From Sediminicola sp035798135 (GTDB lineage: Bacteria > Bacteroidota > Bacteroidia > Flavobacteriales > Flavobacteriaceae), in the NCBI GenBank assembly GCA_035798135.1, contig JAPFBR010000006.1:62001-126000 (forward strand): a stretch of 64,000 bases of DNA. Reading direction: 5' to 3'. The stretch's first letter is position 1; each line of letters begins with the position of its first letter. Shown one piece after another: positions 44,622 to 53,996 of the stretch. Position numbers and translations under genes: made by a program. Under the pieces are notes generated by a model. The model had not been told where the DNA came from. It worked only from the letters and a program-made list of their open reading frames with translations, and ran no database searches.

Positions 44622-45998
44622 TTATGGGGCTGTGTTAAACCCTAATTTGATCAACCCGTTTTGCACCTCTTCGTTTTGCATAAAAAGGGTCCATAACAAG
44701 CCGGACCTATAGTTCTCTATCATAATAACAGTGGGCCCTTGGTCAATGGCCAAATACGCTTCTGCCGCCCAATAGCCATTGGATGGACTAAATGCATCAT
44801 AAAAGCCGGCTGGTCCCATTAGTTTATCCTTTTTACTATAGAAAAAATGCATGGCCGCCAACGATTCAGTTGGTGTATAAGGGATGGAACTTAGTGCCGC
44901 AGTAGGAGAAATAATGCCGGTATCGTTACTGGGACTATGTGCATTATAGCCTATTTCCCCATCATTGTTCCGGGTATAACTTGCGGTCAACCCCCAACAA
45001 TCCTTGCCATAGTCTTGATAGCCTTTTGGATTTTCTACGCAATACCTATAATTTATCTTGGAATGATTCACGTTTGTTTCCCAATAATTGGCGTATTGAT
45101 CCGTTAACCCATTTGGATCCAATCCCAAGTATGAATAATGCGCCCAGAAAAGGGGACCCCCAAATTGTTCACTCCCTGCGTGTTTTACCACTAATGGAAA
45201 TCCATATTGCACATTATTTGACCTTATCGCCCCGTTGGAGGCCCATCCGTTCGTATAAACCTCCTTGGAAATGGAATATTCTGGAGAAGCTGCCGCCAAA
45301 ACATACGTAATAAGTGTTTCGTTATATCCTTTCAACTGCATATTGATTGCAAATTGATTGGAGGGGCTCCAATGCCAATACAATGTATTTTCATTTTTGG
45401 TGTACCACTGCCATTCCACCCCTTTCCATAGGATGTCGGCCTTTTGCGCCAATGCCAATTCTTCCGTAGTCCCAGTCTTAAAATATTCTTTGATACAGAT
45501 CAATCCCTGGACTAAAAAGGCGGTTTCTACCAAATCCCCTCCATTATCCAAGCTGCTAAAGGGTATTACATTCCCGTTTGTACCATTCATCCAATGCGGC
45601 CATGCCCCATGAAATCTGTCTGCATTTTCTAAATAAGTTAAAATCTTGGACAACCTTAGTACAGCCTCTTCCCTGGATATATAATTTCTTTCGATACCTA
45701 CCAGAATGCTCATCAGCCCAAAACCTGTTCCCCCTGAGGTTACAACAGATTTTCCTATATTGGGATCAGCGGGATGATAACGTTCCCTTGCGCCCCCGGA
45801 ATCTGCATCTGCAAAGTCCCAGAAATACTTAAACGTTTCCCTTTGGACAATATCCATGAGTTCATCATCAGAAATAACAACAGCAGGTTCCTCAGGTTTA
45901 TCCGGTAACTCGGAAACTCCAACTGGGCTTGAATCATCTTGAGTAGTACAAGAGGATAAATAGAGCCCTAAAAATAATATGTAAAAAAACTTACTCAT
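44622..45998 (-). CDS. PF10091 glucoamylase-like lipoprotein (GH144-like), copy 1
   Basis: A 458-residue lipoprotein (LSSC, C17) with one (alpha/alpha)6 domain of the 'Glycoamylase' family PF10091, which contains GH144 endo-beta-1,2-glucanases. Conserved segments: QRETFKYFWDFA near the N-terminus, SGGTGFGLM, ENADRFHGAWPHW, DNGGDLVETAF near residue 152, GPLFWAHYSYLGLDP, and IENYRSGLLW at the end. Only some PF10091 members are characterised, so beta-1,2-glucan is a suggestion. It is a diverged tandem paralogue of the next gene upstream; the two overlap by 8 bp (45991-45998), so they are translationally coupled. Confidence 0.85.
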   Translation of the reverse strand: MSKFFYILFLGLYLSSCTTQDDSSPVGVSELPDKPEEPAVVISDDELMDIVQRETFKYFWDFADADSGGARERYHPADPNIGKSVVTSGGTGFGLMSILVGIERNYISREEAVLRLSKILTYLENADRFHGAWPHWMNGTNGNVIPFSSLDNGGDLVETAFLVQGLICIKEYFKTGTTEELALAQKADILWKGVEWQWYTKNENTLYWHWSPSNQFAINMQLKGYNETLITYVLAAASPEYSISKEVYTNGWASNGAIRSNNVQYGFPLVVKHAGSEQFGGPLFWAHYSYLGLDPNGLTDQYANYWETNVNHSKINYRYCVENPKGYQDYGKDCWGLTASYTRNNDGEIGYNAHSPSNDTGIISPTAALSSIPYTPTESLAAMHFFYSKKDKLMGPAGFYDAFSPSNGYWAAEAYLAIDQGPTVIMIENYRSGLLWTLFMQNEEVQNGLIKLGFNTAP

Positions 45999-47364
45999 TG
46001 GTCTCTGTATACGTAAATCCCAATTTTTTTAATCCATTTTGGACATCCTCGTTTTTCATAAATAGCTTCCACAATAATCCTGTCCTATAATTTTCGATCA
46101 TTACGGGAATAGGACCTTGATCAATCGCCAAATATCGCGGTAACGACCAATTATCTTCCAAACTAAAAGCATCGTAGGGTCCATATTTTCCAATTAAGGA
46201 ATCTTGCTCTTTATACATAAAGCGCAAAAAATTCAAGCTTTGGAAAGGCGTATAGGGCATAGATGAAAGAGCGGCTGTAGGAGAAATCACCCCTAGATCT
46301 TGATCTGGTCTATGTCCGGCATATCCTTTCATGGAGTAACTTGATGTTAAACCCCAACAATCCTCCCCATATCCCTTAAAATTATTTGGATTGGCAACAG
46401 CATGCTTATAATGTATCAAGGCATGGTTTTGATTTAATTTCCAATAGTCACCATATTTATCCTTGAGCCCTTTTGGATTTAATCCCAAATATGAATAATG
46501 AGCCCAGAATAAAGGTCCAACAGGAGCTTTATCGTGTTCGTAGTGATTAAGAACTGTATTTAAGCCATAATACACGGTATCCTTTGCTATTTCGCCATCC
46601 CTGGCCCATCCTTTATCATAAACCTCTTTTTTAATGGGATGTGTTGGAGAAGATGCTGCTAAAACATACATGATCAACGCTTCGTTATAACCTCCAACAG
46701 GAAAATTCATGTCCCAACCAAAGTTGGGAGACCAATGCCAATACAATACATTTTCCCCTCCTTTGGTGTACCAATCCCATTCTACCTGTTCCCAAAGTTG
46801 TTGAATCCGAGCACTAATTTCTTTTGCGTTGGGATCATTCGGATTTTGATCATAGTATTCTTTTACCGTAAGAAGACCTTGGATCATAAATGCCGACTCT
46901 ACCAAATCCCCACCATTGTCCATTTTAGAAAACGGAGCTGTTGTTCCATCAGGCTTTAACCAATGAGGCCATGCCCCGTGAAAGCGATCTGCCTTTTCTA
47001 AAAAGTCGAGGATCCTTATCATGCGTTTAGTAAGCTGCTCCTTGGTTATAAAACCACGTTCTACCCCAACCAATAAGGCCATGACCCCAAAACCAGAACC
47101 ACCAATGGTGATTATATCCTGGTCATGGGAGGGATAAATTCCATCCAGATGAATACGTTCCCTTGCCAATCCTGAAGTTGGCTCGGCACCACTCCAAAAA
47201 TATTCAAAAGTTTGCTTCTGAACCGTATCCATCAAAGCTAGGTCTGAAAGATTGGTCATCTGGGAATTTTTATTGTGAGATATCAGTTTATTTTTGGGTG
47301 TATTATGGCCCTTGCACCCAACAAACAAGGTTGCCAGGGCCACAATCAATACTTGAAATTTCAT
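45991..47364 (-). CDS. PF10091 glucoamylase-like lipoprotein (GH144-like), copy 2
   Basis: A 457-residue lipoprotein (FVGC, C17), colinear with copy 1 over its whole length, sharing QKQTFEYFW, GGSGFGVMAL, DRFHGAWPHW, DNGGDLVESAF, GPLFWAHYSYLGLNP and IENYRTGLLW. The two proteins agree at roughly half of positions by eye, so the duplication is old. Both should act as endo- or exo-acting beta-glucan hydrolases at the surface or in the periplasm. The pair lies directly after the binding protein with LamG domains. Confidence 0.85.
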   Translation of the reverse strand: MKFQVLIVALATLFVGCKGHNTPKNKLISHNKNSQMTNLSDLALMDTVQKQTFEYFWSGAEPTSGLARERIHLDGIYPSHDQDIITIGGSGFGVMALLVGVERGFITKEQLTKRMIRILDFLEKADRFHGAWPHWLKPDGTTAPFSKMDNGGDLVESAFMIQGLLTVKEYYDQNPNDPNAKEISARIQQLWEQVEWDWYTKGGENVLYWHWSPNFGWDMNFPVGGYNEALIMYVLAASSPTHPIKKEVYDKGWARDGEIAKDTVYYGLNTVLNHYEHDKAPVGPLFWAHYSYLGLNPKGLKDKYGDYWKLNQNHALIHYKHAVANPNNFKGYGEDCWGLTSSYSMKGYAGHRPDQDLGVISPTAALSSMPYTPFQSLNFLRFMYKEQDSLIGKYGPYDAFSLEDNWSLPRYLAIDQGPIPVMIENYRTGLLWKLFMKNEDVQNGLKKLGFTYTETNE

Positions 47365-47395
47365 AGAATTTGTGTTACGTTTTAAGAACTGCTTT

Positions 47396-49171
47396 TTAAT
47401 TGTTGTTTCTTATGTTGAGTACTTCCTCAGGTGACAATGCTTTATTGAACAACCGAAGTTCATCAATAAAACTTAGGTCCGATAAATGGCCCCACTCTGT
47501 AAATCTTGGAGCACCCGATCCAATGGACAAAATATCACATCCTGTCCAATCTACCCCTGTGATATCTGCTGTCGCCACTGCAACCCCGTCGATATAAACG
47601 ATTGCTTTTGAACCAGAAATGGTGAAGGCGATATGTTGCCATCCTGCTGTAGCTGGATCCAAAGAAGCGGCTGCGCCTCCATCAATCCAAGTATCTGCGG
47701 TTCCATTTCCTACATTCAACTTAAAAGTTTGATTTGTTGGACTCCCTTCACGGAAGAATCTAAAACCATTTGTTCTTAGGTTTTGTACCGTAGGAAATTC
47801 GGGCCGTTCCGTATCGGGAGGTCCCAAGACCAATATCCCGGCCCTATCCGGTGCAGCATTCACCTTGTACCAGAAACTGGCACTGAATTCTTCCGTGGTT
47901 AGACCTGTAGCAGGAAAGGTTAAATAGGAATTGTCAGCCCCAGCATATGCATTGGATCCTTTTGTTGCTTCATCAGAAAAACTTGGGTTGCCTACAATAG
48001 TAGCTGCACCACCACCTATAAGATTTATATAATCATCATTAAATGGCATATAGAAAGTTTCGCCATCCGCTGGTTCATAAGGGTTGGTAACCCCTATAAT
48101 ATTTTGAATTTCCACCTGTGTCAACGCTTTATTGAACAAACGTAAATCGTCCATATAACTATTATCTGACTTATGATCCCAACCAGTAAATCTTGGTGCA
48201 CCAGACATTATAGATAATATATCACAACCCGTCCAATCAACACCAGTGATAGTACTTTGTTGTACTTCTTGACCATTTATATAAACTATTGCCGTTGTAG
48301 CGGAAATGGTAAACGCAATGTTTACCCATTCATCGGAGTTTGGATCAATATCTGCGGCACTACCACCATCGACCCATGTATCGCCGGCACCGGTTCCAAC
48401 GTTTAATTTAATACGTTGTTTTCCTCCAGCATTTTCTCTAAATAATCTAAACCCACTATTTCTATTGTTTTGTGCATCGGGATTTGCCGCATCTGGTGGT
48501 CCAATCACCAAAATACCTGCTCTATCTGGAGCACTATTTACCTTATACCAAAAAGAAGCCGATAATTCCGATCCCAATTGCAATCCAGCGGTTGGAATGG
48601 TTAAATAAGAATCCGTATCACCTGCATAAGCATTGGTACCCACCACCGCTTCACCAGCAAAACCAGGAGACCCCACTTTTGTTGCAGGTTTCACACTGAT
48701 CAACTCTGTAAAATCCTCATCAAAGGCCATATATAAGACTTCATTGCTGAATATTGGAACATAGGGAGGTTCTTTTTCAAAACTAACTGTAGCCGTAGTA
48801 GATTTGCCATCTAGGTCTGTCGCCGTTACTTTAAGTTCATGAACACCTGTGCTTATATTATTGGCAGTTATATTTTCCAATACACGACGGTAATCTATAA
48901 AATCGCTCATTTTGGCAATTTCTGAACCATCCATAAATACGGTAATAGAACCAACTTCAATATCATCGGTAACTTCAAATTCAATATCAATTGAAATCAC
49001 AGGATCATTCACTTTAAACTTGGCGCCATCCAAAGGAGCCTTTATAGTTACAACTGGCGATGATGCATCGGCCCCAGGATCTACTTCAGTAATTCCATCT
49101 ATTCCTTGATCACAAGAAATTAAAAGGAATAGAACACTTAAACTTGTAAATATGTGCTTTAAATTTTTCAT
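47396..49171 (-). CDS. Surface glycan-binding lipoprotein with two LamG domains
   Basis: A 591-residue lipoprotein (LISC, C20). Order: an Ig-like domain (about 40-132, with IKAPLDGAKF), a first LamG/concanavalin-A-like domain (about 143-350) and a second (about 370-590). The LamG units are internal duplicates: SASFWYKVNSAPDRAGILV recurs as SASFWYKVNAAPDRAGILV, and TGVDWTGCDILSI occurs in both. There are no catalytic motifs. The position directly after SusD is where surface glycan-binding proteins (SusE/F or SGBP) sit, so I infer a carbohydrate-binding role that supports SusCD. Gaps of 11 bp upstream and 31 bp downstream show one operon. Confidence 0.85.
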   Translation of the reverse strand: MKNLKHIFTSLSVLFLLISCDQGIDGITEVDPGADASSPVVTIKAPLDGAKFKVNDPVISIDIEFEVTDDIEVGSITVFMDGSEIAKMSDFIDYRRVLENITANNISTGVHELKVTATDLDGKSTTATVSFEKEPPYVPIFSNEVLYMAFDEDFTELISVKPATKVGSPGFAGEAVVGTNAYAGDTDSYLTIPTAGLQLGSELSASFWYKVNSAPDRAGILVIGPPDAANPDAQNNRNSGFRLFRENAGGKQRIKLNVGTGAGDTWVDGGSAADIDPNSDEWVNIAFTISATTAIVYINGQEVQQSTITGVDWTGCDILSIMSGAPRFTGWDHKSDNSYMDDLRLFNKALTQVEIQNIIGVTNPYEPADGETFYMPFNDDYINLIGGGAATIVGNPSFSDEATKGSNAYAGADNSYLTFPATGLTTEEFSASFWYKVNAAPDRAGILVLGPPDTERPEFPTVQNLRTNGFRFFREGSPTNQTFKLNVGNGTADTWIDGGAAASLDPATAGWQHIAFTISGSKAIVYIDGVAVATADITGVDWTGCDILSIGSGAPRFTEWGHLSDLSFIDELRLFNKALSPEEVLNIRNNN

Positions 49172-49182
49172 TTGTCTATGTT

Positions 49183-50724
49183 TTATTGATTACCCAAAAT
49201 AGGAAATTGATCAACTTGAGCTTGTGGATAAGGTAAGAAGGTCTTGCCCTCGGTAAAGGTCCTTCCATCATAACTCAATTCATTATATCGCTTTAATCTG
49301 ATCATATCATAATACCGTTTTCCCCATTCCATACTCAATTCCGCAAACTTTTCATCGAGTACTTGATCTAGGGTAACTCCAGACAAGGCCGACATATTAA
49401 CTCGGGCCCTAACCGTATTTACTGCTTGGTCTGCATTCATCCCAGAACTACTAGCGCCTTGAGTAATCGCCTCGGCATACATTAAGAGTATTTCAGAATA
49501 GCGGATTATGGAATAATTTTTATTACTACCATAACCAGTTCTACCCGGTATCAATTGATTGGATGGCATATAATGCTTTCCACTGGCAAAAAGTGCCCTT
49601 GCATAATCTTCAATTATATCCCCATCCCTTGTAGTGTTAGATACAAAACCGGGCAGGTTGGCATAATTGGGATCGGCCTGTAGCTCCGCTATACCACGAT
49701 CTGTAAAGAGAACACTGGTTTCCAAACGTGTCGTTTCTCCCCTGTCCAACATAAATTTAATGAACTTCATACTCGGTTCAAAAAAGCCCCATCCACTTGA
49801 AGCACCTGCTACTGCAGGTGTCCAGTTTTGTGGCCCATAAGGTGCATAAAGGTGACTCTCACTATCTCCTTCCCCTTGACCAAAATCTGAATACTGCAAG
49901 TCTAAAATACTTTCATTACTCAATTTTCCAGGCGTTTTAAATAATTCGTAATAATCTGGGTATAGGCTAAACAAGCCTGAATTAATTATTTTTCCCGCCG
50001 CATCTGCAACACCTTGATAATTACCTATTTCTTGATTGGCCAAAGCTTTAATGGCATATGCGGTATATACCGTAACTCCTCCAGGAAGGTCTGTACGTTG
50101 ATTTGGGCGTAAATTTGGAAGAAATGGTATAGCTTCATCCATTTGGTCCGAAATATGCTGCATCACCTCTTCTTGCTTTGGAACGGATGTCAATGACAAA
50201 AGGTCGCCAGTGTCAGAAGATGTAGTTATAAAAACATCTCCCCAAACTTGTGAAATTTGAAAAAGCATCATAGCTCTTAACACTTTAGCCTCCGCTATAT
50301 ACTGATTTCCCAAGGCCACTCCTTGATCATTTGCTACTTCCTGATACCTCTCGATTTGATCCATGGCGGTATGCGCGGATATTACATCCACATATATATT
50401 TTCCCACAATGAATTGTACATCCAATAATCCTTATTGTAGTTAAAAAGATCGGTTTCAGCAAAATCCTGTTGGTCTCCAAGACCTCCAGCATTAACATCA
50501 TCGCCCCGAACCGAAATCAATAAAGGCTGTTCCCACCCTCTAGATTGGAAGGCTGCATAGACTCCTATAATCGACAATTTCATATCCTCTGTCTTTGTGA
50601 AATCGGTTCCTCCGGCAAAATTATTGTTCAGTTCCGGTTCATCCAACTTGTCAGTGCACCCGACCATGGCAAAGCCTATCGCTGCCAAAAGGGTTAAAAT
50701 GATATTTCTTGTAAACAGTTTCAT
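49183..50724 (-). CDS. SusD/RagB family outer membrane lipoprotein
   Basis: A 513-residue SusD homologue: lipoprotein signal (MVGC, C23), helical TPR-like N-terminal half with AEAKVLRAMMLFQISQVWG, and a C-terminal half with EKFAELSMEWGKRYYDMIRLKR. It binds the glycan and gates the SusC channel encoded 11 bp upstream. Together with the LamG lipoprotein it forms the surface capture apparatus of the large PUL. Confidence 0.95.
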   Translation of the reverse strand: MKLFTRNIILTLLAAIGFAMVGCTDKLDEPELNNNFAGGTDFTKTEDMKLSIIGVYAAFQSRGWEQPLLISVRGDDVNAGGLGDQQDFAETDLFNYNKDYWMYNSLWENIYVDVISAHTAMDQIERYQEVANDQGVALGNQYIAEAKVLRAMMLFQISQVWGDVFITTSSDTGDLLSLTSVPKQEEVMQHISDQMDEAIPFLPNLRPNQRTDLPGGVTVYTAYAIKALANQEIGNYQGVADAAGKIINSGLFSLYPDYYELFKTPGKLSNESILDLQYSDFGQGEGDSESHLYAPYGPQNWTPAVAGASSGWGFFEPSMKFIKFMLDRGETTRLETSVLFTDRGIAELQADPNYANLPGFVSNTTRDGDIIEDYARALFASGKHYMPSNQLIPGRTGYGSNKNYSIIRYSEILLMYAEAITQGASSSGMNADQAVNTVRARVNMSALSGVTLDQVLDEKFAELSMEWGKRYYDMIRLKRYNELSYDGRTFTEGKTFLPYPQAQVDQFPILGNQ

Positions 50725-50735
50725 AATAATTTTTT

Positions 50736-53700
50736 TTAAATTTTAATGTTAACTCCAAAAGTGTAAACAGAAGGGATTGGATAGGTTTGGTTATCTACAC
50801 CATTAGCCACTTCCGGATTAAAGCCATTGTATTTAAATACAGTCAGGGGCTTCTCCGCAGTCACGTATATCCTAACTTTAGGGATATTTGGATTCTCTCC
50901 ATTTTTATTTATGGTATATCCAAACGTTATGTTCTGGATTCTAAAGAAGTCACCATCCTCTATAAAATAATCATTTAATCTTTGATTCCAACCTTTTCTT
51001 ATCCCGGCTGCTGATGGGTAACTATTTGATGTTCCTTCACCATGCCAGCGATTGATTGCAAAATCCCTGTCCACATTGGTGTCGTTGGTGAAAATCACTT
51101 CACCTCTTTTGCGGTTCAAAATCTTATTCCCTCCTTGTCCTATTGCACTCGCAGACAAATCGAAGTTTTTATAATTGATTCCTAAATTAAACCCAAAAGA
51201 ATATGAAGGCAAAAAGGATCCAAGAACGGTTCTATCATCATCTGTAATATCCCCATCACCATTGAGATCTTTATATTTAAAATCCCCAGGCGCCAAATTA
51301 TTTGCCACAGCGACTGGATCAGCCTGAATTTCCGCGTCATTCTGGTAAACCCCTGCTATTTCACGACCATAAAAGGCAAATATGGATTCCCCAACAATAG
51401 ATCTTTGTCTAAATTCTGCAGTCCCGGCATCAATAAATTCCTGCCCTCCTAAGTCCCTAACTTCATTTTTAAGTGTAGTGAAATTGGTGCCAATACTATA
51501 ATTGAATTCGTCTGAAACTACCTTATTCCAATTAAGGGCCAGTTCAAAACCGGAATTTCTGATTTCACCTACATTTTTCCTGATACTACCAGGAATCAAG
51601 GGACGTTGAACTGGAATAATTGCATCCTTAGTATCTCTCACATAATAATCCGCTTCCAAGGACAAATTATTATTCAATAAGTTTGCGGAAATACCTCCGT
51701 TGATTTCTTCTGTCACCTCCCACTTTAAAGATGTAAAATCACTACTTGTACTCAATCCGCTAAAAAGTATATCCCCCAAAGCAGTAGTTACAACGTTTGA
51801 AGTTATAGACCCTTCACTTGAAGGTACATTATCATTACCCAATTTTCCCCAACTTCCTCGCAACTTTAAAAAATCAAAAACTCCGTTGTTCGCCATGAAA
51901 GATTCTTCGGAAATAACCCAACCAGCACCTATCGTTGGGAAATATCCCCATTTTTCTTGATATTTATTTGTACCATCTGCCCTAAAGGTTCCGTACAAAA
52001 GATAGCGATTATCAAAGTTATAAGACAGTCTACTAAAGTATGACAAGCCATATTCCCTTCTTCCATTGTCTCCAACATCTTCGTTAACTATGGTTTGGGC
52101 CAAATCTAGAAAATATGCCTCTTCCCCTGTCAATGGAAAATTCAATCCTCTTGCTCTCAGTTGCTCAAACGATTCATCTCGAAATGATCCACCTGCAAGG
52201 AGACTTAAATTATGCTTTCCGAAAGAATCAGTATATGTAAATGTGTTATCCCAAATCTGATTGGAATACGTTTCATTTCCCTTAAATAAAGAAGCATCTT
52301 CTCTTTGATAGTTATTACCTAGAAAGAAAGGCAATCTAACTTCCCTTTTTTCACGGGTTTCAATATTGTGATTATAAGCTGTTTTAAACGTTAGTTTATT
52401 GGGAACCAATTCTATTTCCGCATAAAAGTTAGCCAGTACATTTCTGATTTTTGAGCGATTTTCACTAAAATCCAATGTTGGAAATGGATTTTGTCCCCCT
52501 CTGTATCCCAAATCCTGTGCATTGGCATAAGCAATTGGTGTAGCATCTGTATTTGAAGGATCAAAAACCGGCAATATTGGTACGGCAAAATAGGCTTGTC
52601 TCCAAGCCGAATCCTCAGCATCATACCTAGTAGCATTACTAATTACAGTATTTGCGCCAATGGTAAGCCATTCATTAGCCTTATAATCTATTTTACTTCT
52701 CAGGTTAAAGCGCTCGTACTCGTTTTTCATTTTGAGAATCCCCTCTTGGGCAAAGTAATTGGCACCTATGGCATAGGTAGCATCTTCACTACCACCTGTA
52801 ACCCCAAAACTATGGTTTTGTATAGGTGCAGTCCTCATTATCTCATTATACCAATCTGTATTTACATCTGGTACATTAGGGTTTACCCTACTACGACCAT
52901 AACGCTGCATGGCATTCTGAATAAACTGTGCATCGGGTGCAGAACCAGATTCCAAGGCAATGGTTGTAAACTGTTCTGCATTAGCAACTTTCAGTACATT
53001 TTGTGCCACTTGATATCCCGTATACCCATCATAGGTGATTTCTGCCTTTTGGTTATATTTACCAGATTTTGTTTCAATCAAAACAACTCCATTCGCTGCC
53101 CTTACGCCATAAATTGCAGCGGCCGAGGCATCTTTTAAAATAGATATGGAAGTGATATCGGCGGTGTTCAAAAAGTCTATGTTGTCAAAGAACATACCAT
53201 CAACAACATATAAAGGACCCGAAGCTCCGGAATCATAGGAACCAATACCCCTAACCCTAATGGTTGGCGCTTGTCCTGGCCCTCCACTACTGATGACCTG
53301 TAAGCCAGCAACCTTTCCTTGTAAAGCCTGCATGGCTTGTCCTGTTGGGGTTGCAGAAAGCTCTTCAGACTTAATGGTAGTAATGGAAGAAGTCAGATCC
53401 TTGGATTTCATGGAACCATAACCTATAAGAACAACTTCATCCAAAGCCTGGGCATCTGCCTCAAGGATAATTCTTAAGGATGTATTCCCGGCGACTGCCA
53501 TCTCTCTGGATATAAATCCAATATAACTGATGAGCAATGTTGCCTGTGGGGATACATTGTCCACAACAAAGTTGCCATCAAAATCTGTTTGTGTACCTCG
53601 CTGTGATCCTTTCACAACGATACTTGCACCAGGCAAAGGAACTCCATCCACATCTTCAACACTCCCTTTAATGGAAATATTGTTTTGCGCATGGGTTGTT

Positions 53701-53750
53701 GCTTGGAACATTAGAAATGCGATTAACAAAATTAAACCTCTTATTTTCAT
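50736..53750 (-). CDS. SusC/RagA family TonB-linked outer membrane protein
   Basis: A 1004-residue outer-membrane importer: signal peptide (cleavage THAQ, residue 22), carboxypeptidase-regulatory-like domain (IKGSVEDVDGVPLPGAS), plug with the signature KDASAAAIYGVRAANGVV near residue 210, and a TonB-dependent barrel. It lacks an STN domain, so the neighbouring membrane regulator rather than an ECF sigma system should control the locus. First gene of the large PUL; its upstream gap holds the repeat clusters at 53819-53837 and 53921-53940. It is clearly a different clade from the SusC at 22583-25651. Confidence 0.96.
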   Translation of the reverse strand: MKIRGLILLIAFLMFQATTHAQNNISIKGSVEDVDGVPLPGASIVVKGSQRGTQTDFDGNFVVDNVSPQATLLISYIGFISREMAVAGNTSLRIILEADAQALDEVVLIGYGSMKSKDLTSSITTIKSEELSATPTGQAMQALQGKVAGLQVISSGGPGQAPTIRVRGIGSYDSGASGPLYVVDGMFFDNIDFLNTADITSISILKDASAAAIYGVRAANGVVLIETKSGKYNQKAEITYDGYTGYQVAQNVLKVANAEQFTTIALESGSAPDAQFIQNAMQRYGRSRVNPNVPDVNTDWYNEIMRTAPIQNHSFGVTGGSEDATYAIGANYFAQEGILKMKNEYERFNLRSKIDYKANEWLTIGANTVISNATRYDAEDSAWRQAYFAVPILPVFDPSNTDATPIAYANAQDLGYRGGQNPFPTLDFSENRSKIRNVLANFYAEIELVPNKLTFKTAYNHNIETREKREVRLPFFLGNNYQREDASLFKGNETYSNQIWDNTFTYTDSFGKHNLSLLAGGSFRDESFEQLRARGLNFPLTGEEAYFLDLAQTIVNEDVGDNGRREYGLSYFSRLSYNFDNRYLLYGTFRADGTNKYQEKWGYFPTIGAGWVISEESFMANNGVFDFLKLRGSWGKLGNDNVPSSEGSITSNVVTTALGDILFSGLSTSSDFTSLKWEVTEEINGGISANLLNNNLSLEADYYVRDTKDAIIPVQRPLIPGSIRKNVGEIRNSGFELALNWNKVVSDEFNYSIGTNFTTLKNEVRDLGGQEFIDAGTAEFRQRSIVGESIFAFYGREIAGVYQNDAEIQADPVAVANNLAPGDFKYKDLNGDGDITDDDRTVLGSFLPSYSFGFNLGINYKNFDLSASAIGQGGNKILNRKRGEVIFTNDTNVDRDFAINRWHGEGTSNSYPSAAGIRKGWNQRLNDYFIEDGDFFRIQNITFGYTINKNGENPNIPKVRIYVTAEKPLTVFKYNGFNPEVANGVDNQTYPIPSVYTFGVNIKI

Positions 53751-53818
53751 GATATTATAATAATTGAGTTGGTTTTATGCTAAATTAACAAAATGACCTG
53801 CTTATATTAATTATTGTC

Positions 53819-53837
53819 CTACATAAAAACTACATCA
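53819..53837 (-). repeat. Proximal operator-like repeat pair
   Basis: On the plus strand CTACATA and CTACATC begin 11 bases apart (53819 and 53830), the longer copy being ACTACATCA at 53829-53837. They lie 69-87 bases before the susC start, in opposite orientation to the distal pair. Confidence 0.5.
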
Positions 53838-53920
53838 TAATGAATTGATCCGCCGAATAGCCCATATCTATTACAATTGCTGTAGTGAAAAATAAAAAAT
53901 TATGTTAATAATTAACAGAT

Positions 53921-53940
53921 TGATGTAGTAGTGATGTAGT
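53921..53940 (+). repeat. Distal operator-like repeat pair
   Basis: Two identical TGATGTAGT units at 53921-53929 and 53932-53940, 11 bp apart, so on the same face of the helix. The same sequence recurs inverted at 53829-53837. Confidence 0.55.
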
Positions 53941-53996
53941 GAAAAAATAGAAGATTTATAATCCCTGAAAGAAATTGCACCTATACTCTATACGGC

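Larger units (their letters stand above)
53751..53996. promoter_or_regulatory. Regulatory gap upstream of the large PUL
   Basis: 246 bases between the regulator stop and the susC start. They contain two pairs of repeats spaced 11 bp (see separate entries), plus a 12-bp direct repeat TGTAGTGAAAAA at 53881-53892 and 53935-53946. No exact TAnnTTTG is present on the minus strand; the closest is TCATTTTG, about 50 bases before susC, consistent with an activator-dependent promoter. Confidence 0.5.

Noticed and set aside
52596..53138. 180-residue ORF antisense to susC
   Set aside because: Overlaps the plug domain and SusC signature of the real gene; composition is that of a shadow frame.
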